A stretch of DNA of 64,000 nt from Bacteroidaceae bacterium (GTDB taxonomy: Bacteria; Bacteroidota; Bacteroidia; Bacteroidales; Bacteroidaceae), in assembly GCA_024398615.1 (NCBI GenBank), contig JAKSIU010000010.1:1-64000 (forward strand), read 5' to 3'. The notes below the pieces were generated by a model. It was not told where the DNA came from. It worked only from the letters and a program-made list of their open reading frames with translations, and ran no database searches. The translations under genes were made by a program, and so were the position numbers. This document shows positions 7,391 through 13,400 of this stretch, piece after piece (the stretch's first letter is position 1; every line of letters begins with the position of its first letter).

Positions 7391-7846
7391 CTAGAACGGC
7401 AAATCCTCGGCATCATCCCAACGAGGTTTAGGTGGTTCCGGCTCGGTTGGTGGCATCGGCCTGCTCTCTGGCTTTGGTGTTGGCTCTGGGTTTCGCTCTG
7501 CCTTTCGGTCCGCCTCTCGGTGGGTACCGACTTTCGGTTCCTCCTGCCGTTGTAGTCTTTCGCCGTTCTTCCTGCCGTTGTAGTAGTTTACTATATTCCG
7601 CTTGAGCTTCTCCCAGATCAAGGAGGCCCAGAACGCCGCGCTATCATCCTCCGGCTTGATCGCCTCGCCTGTGGTAATGACTGTGTAAAAGAATTCTATG
7701 GCCTGCCGGGTGCCTTCTGCATTTGTGAGCCTCAACATAAGTTCTACCCAATCTCTGCCCATTTTCAACCAGGTTGCCGGATGCTCCTTTATCCGTTCCC
7801 TTGTGTTCTCATCCAGGGGAAAATCTTCAAAATTCAAGTTTGCCAT
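7391..7846 (-). CDS. Replication-associated protein with SSB-like acidic tail
   Basis: A 151-residue protein in two parts. Residues 1-95 are helical and resemble small replication-organiser-like proteins of Bacteroidetes phages (the DUF6291 type, a tentative match). Residues 96-140 are a Pro/Glu/Lys/Arg-rich linker. The last residues are WDDAEDLPF, which matches the acidic C-terminal peptide by which single-strand binding protein recruits primase, helicases and exonucleases. No OB fold is visible, so it is not an ordinary SSB. It lies between the Xis-like gene (22 bp) and the primase-like gene. Inference: an adaptor that recruits host SSB-partner proteins to the element origin. Confidence 0.68.
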   Translation of the reverse strand: MANLNFEDFPLDENTRERIKEHPATWLKMGRDWVELMLRLTNAEGTRQAIEFFYTVITTGEAIKPEDDSAAFWASLIWEKLKRNIVNYYNGRKNGERLQRQEEPKVGTHREADRKAERNPEPTPKPESRPMPPTEPEPPKPRWDDAEDLPF

Positions 7847-7868
7847 TATCTATCGTACTATTTTGTTG

Positions 7869-8144
7869 TTACTTGTTGGATGCCCATGCCATGAGGTCGG
7901 CGGTGCGGAACATCAATTTGCCGCCAATCCTATACGCGCCTGGCACCTGGTTTCTGGAGTGCATTTGGTATAAGGAATTGACCTTGTACCCGGTTATTTC
8001 TGCCGCCTGTTCTACGTTGACATTAACAGGGTAACGGTTGGCATCGTTCTGCACTCCCAGAACATCGGCAACCGCCTGTTTCACGCTCTTGTCAATGATA
8101 GGGGCCAATAGGTCCGCAATCATACTTTTCAATTCGTTTTCCAT
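7869..8144 (-). CDS. AlpA/excisionase-like helix-turn-helix protein
   Basis: A 91-residue protein with a helical N-terminus and, from about residue 44, a winged-helix signature of the HTH_17/AlpA class (VEQAAEITGYKVNSLYQM, then RIGGKLMFRTADLMAW). Such proteins bind att DNA to direct excision or activate the integrase gene. A minus-strand TACATTTG -7 box lies about 35 bp upstream, so this gene may start the transcript that includes the SSB-tail and primase-like genes. Confidence 0.75.
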   Translation of the reverse strand: MENELKSMIADLLAPIIDKSVKQAVADVLGVQNDANRYPVNVNVEQAAEITGYKVNSLYQMHSRNQVPGAYRIGGKLMFRTADLMAWASNK

Positions 8145-8271
8145 TTTCTTATATCTTTTTGGTTTGTTTCTGGTGCAAATGTATAACCGCGTTTAGACCA
8201 CTAAAAGGTATTTAATTGGTACCTCCAGAACCATGTAAAACGGCCCACTATATCAACGATTTAGGCAAAAA

Positions 8272-8302
8272 AAAAGACTGAAAATTTTTTCAGCCTTTTA
8301 TA
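8272..8302. terminator. Bidirectional terminator-like hairpin
   Basis: GACTGAAAA and TTTTCAGCC-type arms flanked by A9 on the left and T-rich sequence on the right. It can end the 231-residue gene on the minus strand. Confidence 0.65.
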
Positions 8303-8308
8303 TGAGTT

Positions 8309-9004
8309 TTAGAGTAGTTCCCGGAATCGTTCTTGCCTATCGTCCGGCACCTCAAGCATTTCCATGATAAATGACTTTGCCGCCTGTTTCTCCGTTTCGC
8401 CTCTGCGCTCTATGTTCAAGCATTGCCCAGGACCTTCCACAATCCACCTGTACAAATGCTTCGCTTCCTCTGCTGCTGCGCTCCATTGCCTGCGTATGTC
8501 GGTGCGGTCCTTCGCTTGCCGCAATCCTGCGTTGTATCGTATATTGTCAGCAATCATATCAAAGTCCACGTTGTCGCGCCTGAATGTCATCGTACAATCA
8601 TACGGCGGCATCGGTACGGTCACATACTCCCAGGCGAAAAATGAAAATACATCTATCTTGGTGTGTGAATTGCCGTTCATCCATTTAACCATAATTTGAG
8701 TTGCTACGCCCTGCGGTTCGGTACCTGGTGCCTCTACCTTGGAAATGACAATTGAGATTTCGGCGGCTCGCTCCAGGGTTCGGATTAGTCTTGTTGCCTC
8801 CTGTTGTCCTTCCTCATACGTTCCGGCATTGTACGCCGCCATGTCTGCGGCATCAACCCAATCAATGATTGTTTTTGTTATATCCTTTGCCTGCCCCAAT
8901 GGAAGGTGACGCACCGAACGATATATTGTTTTGCTTATATCTGGATTGAGCCGATGTCCCATGCGGCAAACCATATCTTCTATTTCACTAATTGATAGTT
9001 CCAT
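8309..9004 (-). CDS. Unknown 231-residue protein of the element
   Basis: A soluble protein of mixed helix and strand with no signal peptide. A central strand-rich part (residues 85-150) is flanked by helical ends. I recognise no family. It has its own transcription signals: a minus-strand TATCTTTG -7 box about 20 bp upstream and a hairpin terminator downstream. The shared 14-mer AAAGGTTTGAATCA runs into its ATG, as it does at the integrase gene. Independent control suggests a cargo or accessory function rather than a core replication role. Confidence 0.62.
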   Translation of the reverse strand: MELSISEIEDMVCRMGHRLNPDISKTIYRSVRHLPLGQAKDITKTIIDWVDAADMAAYNAGTYEEGQQEATRLIRTLERAAEISIVISKVEAPGTEPQGVATQIMVKWMNGNSHTKIDVFSFFAWEYVTVPMPPYDCTMTFRRDNVDFDMIADNIRYNAGLRQAKDRTDIRRQWSAAAEEAKHLYRWIVEGPGQCLNIERRGETEKQAAKSFIMEMLEVPDDRQERFRELL

Positions 9005-9017
9005 GATTCAAACCTTT
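9004..9017 (-). repeat. 14-bp motif AAAGGTTTGAATCA, copy 2
   Basis: Minus-strand copy whose last base is the A of the start codon of the 231-residue gene. AAAGG is placed as a possible ribosome-binding element. Confidence 0.5.
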
Positions 9018-9189
9018 TCCGCAAAGATACAACAACGATATAACACCTATTTATATATGGTTCAAGAAAATTGCAATTTTGTTGGATAGCCTTTTAATGC
9101 CATAAAAAATTTTTTGAAAAAAATTCGCGGAATGTGGTGGGCGGTTGTCATATCCTGGGTTTGGGGGTGGGGGTACCCTTTCCAGGCAT

Positions 9190-9232
9190 CCAAAAAAAGG
9201 TATCTGCAAAACATTCTGCAAATACCTTTCCA
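9190..9232 (-). terminator. Terminator of the 60-residue gene
   Basis: Read on the minus strand, AAAGGTATTTGC pairs with GCAGATACCTTT (12 bp, one G-U) and is followed by a T-run. It sits 10 bp past the stop codon at 9242. Confidence 0.75.
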
Positions 9233-9241
9233 AAATTCATT

Positions 9242-9424
9242 TTACTTTTTCGCTTCTCGCTCTCGTTCCAGACTTTTGCGGCGAAATTCGTACATCATTA
9301 CATCAACGATTAATGATTGCTTTCTGGCTCTAACTCCTGCCGCCTTGTTGCCGTCCATTGCCTTCATTGCCTCAACAAGGAAAGCGGAAAACTCCTTTGT
9401 AATTTGTTCAATTTCCTGGCTCAT
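9242..9424 (-). CDS. Small charged protein of the element, unknown
   Basis: A 60-residue helical protein ending in a Lys/Arg/Glu-rich tail. A longer reading from 9535 is open, but a perfect promoter at 9449-9479 lies inside it, so translation must start at the ATG at 9424. It has its own promoter and terminator, and the 22-bp iterons lie just upstream. Size and position fit a small regulator or DNA-binding accessory protein; no fold is recognised. Confidence 0.6.
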   Translation of the reverse strand: MSQEIEQITKEFSAFLVEAMKAMDGNKAAGVRARKQSLIVDVMMYEFRRKSLEREREAKK

Positions 9425-9448
9425 GTTGTTATTATTTGGTTTGCGCCA

Positions 9449-9479
9449 CAAAGATAGAACAGGAAACGATACCCACAAA
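9449..9479 (-). promoter_or_regulatory. Consensus promoter of the 60-residue gene
   Basis: On the minus strand TTTG (9476-9479), a spacer of exactly 19 bp and TATCTTTG (9449-9456): the full Bacteroidetes consensus. Transcription would begin about 20 bp ahead of the ATG. Confidence 0.82.
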
Positions 9480-9526
9480 ACGCCTCCAACTCCCATGAGC
9501 CGCAACATTATTGCAATGCTTTTGAA

Positions 9527-9626
9527 TGGCAACAACGCGACAAATGCCAGGTTGCAACGGCATCAATGACAAGCAACAACGGACCGTTTGACAGGTTGCA
9601 ACGGAACGTTTGACAGGTTGCAACGG
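9527..9626. repeat. 22-bp iterons (4-5 units)
   Basis: The motif AGGTTGCAACGG occurs at 9549, 9593 and 9615, and a degenerate copy at 9571. The CAACGG part is therefore repeated at 9555, 9577, 9599 and 9621, exactly 22 bp apart, and CAACGC at 9533 extends the series. Twenty-two bp is two helical turns. Such arrays are typical of replication origins or operator clusters. The rest of 9427-9762 is non-coding. Confidence 0.75.
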
Positions 9627-9762
9627 ATTGTTGCAATAACGTTGTACTAGTTAAATATTGTTAATTTGGCCCAGAATGGGCCTAAACTCAATTCTAACGG
9701 CATAAAAAGGCCGCAAAGGTACAAACTACCAATGCGGCACAAATAATCGTTCCTAGAGCAAA

Positions 9763-11079
9763 TTAGAAATCAAGTTCGGTTGCCTTGCTCATCTCATCGT
9801 CATCAAATTGCTTCAAATAGTTCTCGGTGGTCTTACTGTCGGAATGTCCTAGAGCCTGTTGTATCTTGGTTATATCCTCTCCCTTTTCGCGCATACCCAT
9901 TGCAAATGAATGTCTAGCGGAATAAAATGTCAATTCGGAATTGAATCCCAATTCGGTGCGAATTAACTTTATCATGTCATTGCAACGTTTCCGGCTCTCG
10001 TCCAGGTATTCCGCTACCTTCTCCGGCTCAACCTCTTTTGTGATGATCGGGAACAGGTAATCGGCAAATAACTTGGTGTTTTCCTTGAACCAATCCAACT
10101 CCTTTTGTATAGCATCGGTTATTGTGATTGTAAAATAGGCATCGTCCTGCTTCTTTCTCGCGGTCTTGCTCCTCTGGTACACCAGAACTTTATACGGCTT
10201 GTGTGTGGTGCTGCTTACTTTCGTTTGTATGTCGCTATGCTTGAGGTTTGCCATATCCTTCCAGTTAATCCCACGAAGGCGGACCGATGCAAGAAACAAA
10301 TGTTTTGCTATCTCGGTGCGCTTATGCTCGAAGGTGTGGGCCGATAGTTTTTTCAGCTCTGCATTTGTCAGGTAAATATTTGCCTTGGTGCGATGCAAAC
10401 CGTTGCCGATAGTAACACCACGTTTGCCGAAAGGATATGCAACGCCGCTATATATACCGCTTGAAATAGCATAGTTTAGTATGGTGCGGACCTCCTTCAA
10501 TCTCATGTTGATTGTGTTTGGCTTGTGTTTCTTGGTCTGCTCTGCCCAGGTCCTGTAAGCCTCTATATAGGTCTTGTTTATGTCAGCAAATTCCAGGTTT
10601 GGGAAATTGACATCATATTCGGTTAATGAGGCTATAGCATCCTTTGTTATTGCGGCTTGCTTGTATCGGCGTTCATTTATATATCGTTCTATTGTGGCCG
10701 TCATGTAGCCGCAAAAGGTCTTTATTTCCTTCTTTGGTGCGAATTTGTCGGCAAACATCTGGATGCTCCATTCGTTGCCGTTTGCCTTGCGAGCCTCCTC
10801 GAAAGCTGCAAGAATCTTTGTTGCCTGCTCAACCTTTGCCGATAACTTGAGGTTTGCGGCCTTGGGATTCAGTTCCTGGGCCTGTCCGTTCTCCGTATAG
10901 GTTACCGAATACTTGAACCCGGAACCCTGCATAAATCGTCCGTTCTCCTTATCAAACTTGCTCTCATCAACCAGAAAACCCAGAAAATAGTGGGCCCTGC
11001 TCTCGCCAACATTCAAGCGAAGATATACGCCTGTTGTTGCATCGTCCTTCTTGATTGTTACTACCTTAATTTTAGCCAT
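9763..11079 (-). CDS. Tyrosine recombinase (integrase) of the element
   Basis: The protein has 438 residues from the ATG at 11079 (a TTG three codons upstream is also in frame). An arm/core-binding N-terminal region and a SAM-like domain precede the catalytic domain. The catalytic domain has the first Arg in VRLRGINW, a Lys in the SKTARKK hairpin, SARHSFA carrying the second Arg, LGHSDSKTT with the second His, and the nucleophile in ENYLKQF. The YSAR box in place of HxxR is usual in Bacteroidetes integrases. It recombines the 44-bp tRNA-Asn core, and its stop lies 1.5 kb from attR. The gene lies beside the iterons and the right arm sites, as in lambda-type modules. Confidence 0.93.
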   Translation of the reverse strand: MAKIKVVTIKKDDATTGVYLRLNVGESRAHYFLGFLVDESKFDKENGRFMQGSGFKYSVTYTENGQAQELNPKAANLKLSAKVEQATKILAAFEEARKANGNEWSIQMFADKFAPKKEIKTFCGYMTATIERYINERRYKQAAITKDAIASLTEYDVNFPNLEFADINKTYIEAYRTWAEQTKKHKPNTINMRLKEVRTILNYAISSGIYSGVAYPFGKRGVTIGNGLHRTKANIYLTNAELKKLSAHTFEHKRTEIAKHLFLASVRLRGINWKDMANLKHSDIQTKVSSTTHKPYKVLVYQRSKTARKKQDDAYFTITITDAIQKELDWFKENTKLFADYLFPIITKEVEPEKVAEYLDESRKRCNDMIKLIRTELGFNSELTFYSARHSFAMGMREKGEDITKIQQALGHSDSKTTENYLKQFDDDEMSKATELDF

Positions 11080-11080
11080 G

Positions 11081-11094
11081 TGATTCAAACCTTT
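11081..11094 (-). repeat. 14-bp motif AAAGGTTTGAATCA, copy 3
   Basis: Minus-strand copy ending one base before the integrase ATG. Identical to 5051-5064 and 9004-9017. Confidence 0.5.
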
Positions 11095-11109
11095 ATTTAG
11101 ACAAATTCT

Positions 11110-11172
11110 ACTTGCGGTTTACTTGCGGTTTCGGCATTTTTTAGGATGCTACTTGCGGTTTACTTGCGGTTT
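11110..11172 (+). repeat. Four ACTTGCGGTTT sites, right arm of att
   Basis: Two tandem pairs (11110-11131 and 11151-11172) of the 11-bp motif found at 4952-4973, same orientation, 111-173 bp inside attR. After excision they would flank the core as P and P' arms. Confidence 0.78.
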
Positions 11173-11282
11173 TCCGTTCAATGCCTTAAAACTGATTTCT
11201 AATTCCTATTTAATTGATTGACAATACAAAGATATAAAAACTTATTTATATTGTTATCATGTTTTATATAGAAAATTTCTAC

Positions 11283-11326
11283 CTGTTAATCAGGGGGTCC
11301 TAGGTTCAAGTCCTAGAGGGAGCGCA
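11283..11326 (+). repeat. attR, 44-bp direct repeat
   Basis: The displaced 3' half of tRNA-Asn, identical to 4859-4902. It marks the right end of the element. Confidence 0.93.
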
Positions 11327-11332
11327 AAAATC

Positions 11333-11368
11333 AAGGAGTTACGAGAAACCGCAACTCCTTTTTCTTTT
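11333..11368 (+). terminator. Original terminator of tRNA-Asn, now orphaned
   Basis: AAGGAGTT pairs with AACTCCTT and is followed by TTTCTTTT, 7 bp after attR. Before integration it would have ended tRNA-Asn. Confidence 0.7.
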
Positions 11369-11385
11369 GGTCGGGAAAACAATGG

Positions 11386-11878
11386 GGCTCACCTGAAATA
11401 GTGGCTCACCTGAAATAGTGGCTCACCCGAAAATCAGTGGGGACGAATCCGAGGCTACCCTAGGTCGGGACAATCCAGCATCCAGAAATGCATGTGGTAG
11501 GGCTTTTCATGTTGGATTGGCAAAGAATCAGCCCGTTTTGGCCATTTTCGTTGCCAATCGTGCATATTAATAGGCATTGGGAACCATTATGACTGCTGGA
11601 TTGGCAATATTACCAAACTTTGTTCCCGCGACATTTTTGTATGCTGGATGGGTGGCTGTGCGGACTTTCCGTGGAATGGCCGGTAAGCGACAAGGCCTTT
11701 CAGGCGTGAAGAAACGCGGCTGTCTGAGCGGCAAAGCCGCGAGTTCCGCGTTTCAGCCTGAAAGGCCGCAGGAGCAGGACATGGAGCGGCTGTCCGCACA
11801 GCCACCCATCCAGCATGCAAAAACTGTATTCAAAATGAGATCTGATATCAGCAATCCCCACTAAATTTCGGGTGAGCC
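11386..11878. mobile_element. Inverted-repeat-bounded non-coding element (MITE-like)
   Basis: A 23-bp sequence at 11420-11442 (begins GGCTCACCCGAAAA) recurs inverted at 11856-11878 with 21 of 23 matches. At the left end two further copies of the first 17 bp (GGCTCACCTGAAATAGT) stand in tandem at 11386 and 11403. The roughly 460-bp interior holds the large hairpin (11625-11823) and no credible gene. This looks like a non-autonomous transposable element or transposon scar; the family is not recognised. Confidence 0.5.
11625..11823. repeat. Large nested hairpin element, copy A
   Basis: It begins with CCCGCGACATTTTTG. Outer arms 11634-11664 and 11793-11823 pair over 31 bp with a single G-U. Inside are a 12-bp stem (GGCCTTTCAGGC 11694-11705 with 11756-11767), a 9-bp stem (GAAACGCGG 11711-11719 with 11746-11754) and a 5-bp hairpin GCGGC-AAA-GCCGC (11728-11740). 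Copy B at 61312-61510 has the same core and leader, but its arms have a different sequence that is also self-complementary. Open frames through it are by-products of the palindrome. Confidence 0.85.
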
Positions 11879-11975
11879 GAAATAGTATGGGGGGCAATAG
11901 ATTCCTATTCAACCGAAAATCAGTGTATGGCTGTGAATACGTAAGGGCCAAGCGCTCTGATTACAACACTTTCCT

Positions 11976-12279
11976 ATGGACGATAGGGAAGAAAGCCCTG
12001 CTGTAGGCCCGATTCCATCCCTATCATATGTGTAGTATGGCGGAATAGCGCATATCTTCATGGACGATAGGGAAGAAAGCCCTGCTTTGGGCCCGATTCC
12101 ATCCCTATCATATGTGTAGTATGGCGGAATAGCGCATATCTTCATGGACGATAGGGAAGAAAGCCCTGCTTTGGGCCCGATTCCATCCCTATCATATGTG
12201 TAGTATGGTGGAATAGCGCATTTCTGCATGGACGATAGGGAGGAAAACCATGCTACAGGACCGATTCCATCCCTATCAT
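11976..12279. repeat. 84-bp tandem hairpin array, 3.6 units
   Basis: Units start at 11976, 12060, 12144 and 12228, exactly 84 bp apart; the last is partial and diverged. In each, GATAGGGA pairs with TCCCTATC about 30 bp away, with an inner GCCC/GGGC stem in the better-kept copies. Since 84 is a multiple of three, the minus strand reads as a 28-residue repeat, but the hairpins and lack of signals argue against a gene. The remaining DNA from 12280 to 12360 shows nothing further. Confidence 0.85.
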
Positions 12280-12360
12280 TGAGAAAGCAGGGAAAATACT
12301 TATCTATGCGACGGAGTGTGTCGGTGGCTTATGTCACTTATGTCACCACTTTATCGACTG

Positions 12361-12393
12361 AGCCCGTCATAAGCCCGTCATAAGCCCGTCATA
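12361..12393. repeat. Three tandem AGCCCGTCATA units
   Basis: Perfect 11-bp period directly after the stop codon of the LytTR gene. Confidence 0.7.
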
Positions 12394-12395
12394 CA

Positions 12396-13232
12396 CTACA
12401 GCAGCTCTGAGAGTAGGGCGAAGTACTGCTTGCTGACTGGGACGGCAGGGACGTTGGGGATGTTCATTTCGGCGTACATGAAGCCGTCCCGGTCTTTTCT
12501 CAGTACCGTTACGTGGTCCGGGTTGACAAAGTATGAGCGCTGGCAGCGGACCAGACAGTGGGCGAATGCCGGGACTTCCAGACTCTTCATTGAGGCTCTC
12601 AGAACGAATTCCCTGACCTTTTCAGCTTCCAGATAACAGATTCGCAGATAGTTGGACTCTGATTTCACATAGAGCAGGGACGATGGCGCTATGGTCAGCT
12701 TGAGGCGCTGGTGTTCGTCGTAGAAACGGACCAGACTGTTGTCGTCCTGCTGCTTCTTGAATTCCAACAGGCCGTTCTTGATCTTCACGGCTCTTACCAG
12801 CATCATTGGCACGTATATGAAAATGAGCTCCAGATAACTGAACTTGAGGCATTGGGCCATGTGCTGGAAGTAGTTCTGGCCATCGGCTTTGACAAGAACG
12901 GTATAAAGAGCCATGAAGAATGACATGCCCAGAATCTCAGCCAGACACCAGCCTATATAGTTTATCCAACCTATGTCAGTCGCTTTCAGGACAAAGTGCA
13001 GCATGGTCCGTGAAATTGCCAGCACGCCCGCAAGGATGCTGGTCAGCATTATGATATGGAACGCGCTGTCCTTGCCCGAAGCGCCGGAGTAGTATTCCAG
13101 AATGTCAAACGGGTTGTAGAATACTGAGAATGCCAGGAAGAACATGGGTATGATGATGATATATACCAGCTGGAGCCGGTATTTGCCATTCATGCTGAAT
13201 TCCTGGTTGGAAAGTCTTGAATTACGTACCAT
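12396..13232 (-). CDS. Membrane-bound LytTR-family transcription regulator
   Basis: About 278 residues from the ATG at 13232 (the reading is open up to 13325, and an ATG at 13193 is also possible). Four membrane helices fill roughly the first 150 residues. The C-terminal 100 residues are a LytTR DNA-binding domain, with the pattern LLYVKSESNYLRICY, then FVLRASMKSLE, then LVRCQRSYFVNPDHV. Such proteins sense a membrane signal and control nearby or distant promoters. A minus-strand TATTTTTG -7 box at 13276-13283 supports a start downstream of it. It is divergent from the acyl-CoA ligase gene, so the two may share a control region. No histidine kinase is adjacent. Confidence 0.83.
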   Translation of the reverse strand: MVRNSRLSNQEFSMNGKYRLQLVYIIIIPMFFLAFSVFYNPFDILEYYSGASGKDSAFHIIMLTSILAGVLAISRTMLHFVLKATDIGWINYIGWCLAEILGMSFFMALYTVLVKADGQNYFQHMAQCLKFSYLELIFIYVPMMLVRAVKIKNGLLEFKKQQDDNSLVRFYDEHQRLKLTIAPSSLLYVKSESNYLRICYLEAEKVREFVLRASMKSLEVPAFAHCLVRCQRSYFVNPDHVTVLRKDRDGFMYAEMNIPNVPAVPVSKQYFALLSELL

Positions 13233-13343
13233 AAGGCTATGGGATGAAAATTGGATTACGCTGATTTTCGTCCCACAAAAATAGGTATTTTCCCGTAATA
13301 TGGCATATTGGTACCTTTTTTTCATATCGTTAGTGTCATTTTC

Positions 13344-13374
13344 TTTCCCAGCGGTCCGTGGGGTACTAATTTTG
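13344..13374 (+). promoter_or_regulatory. Promoter of the acyl-CoA ligase gene
   Basis: TTTC (13344-13347), a 19-bp spacer and TAATTTTG (13367-13374). It lies inside the longest open reading, so it decides the start at 13401. Confidence 0.65.
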
Positions 13375-13400
13375 CGGCGAAATCAAAAAATCGAGAACAG

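Larger units (their letters stand above)
4859..11326. mobile_element. 6.4-kb integrative element in tRNA-Asn
   Basis: A 44-bp perfect direct repeat, starting in the anticodon loop and ending just past the tRNA 3' end, bounds this segment (4859-4902 and 11283-11326). A tyrosine integrase sits at the right end and tandem arm-type repeats lie at both ends. All eight genes point left: integrase, a 60-residue protein, a 231-residue unknown, an AlpA/Xis-like protein, a protein with an SSB-like tail, a primase-like protein, a 250-residue unknown and a 71-residue protein. No relaxase, conjugation, capsid or terminase gene is present. This gene set fits a phage satellite or a minimal integrative element that replicates after excision and is packaged or transferred by a helper. 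That reading is inference. Confidence 0.88.

Noticed and set aside
9433-9535. N-terminal extension of the 60-residue element protein
   Set aside because: A perfect promoter lies within it, so the extension would not be transcribed.
11577-11864. Open frames on both strands through hairpin copy A
   Set aside because: They follow the palindrome; the similar frames at copy B agree only in the conserved core and differ in the arms. No start signals are present.
11909-12229. 106-residue repeat protein on the minus strand
   Set aside because: The unit length of 84 bp keeps the frame open, but the hairpin arms and absence of a promoter favour a non-coding array.
11976-12279. CRISPR array
   Set aside because: Units are 84 bp with no short repeat and variable spacer structure, and no cas gene is nearby.
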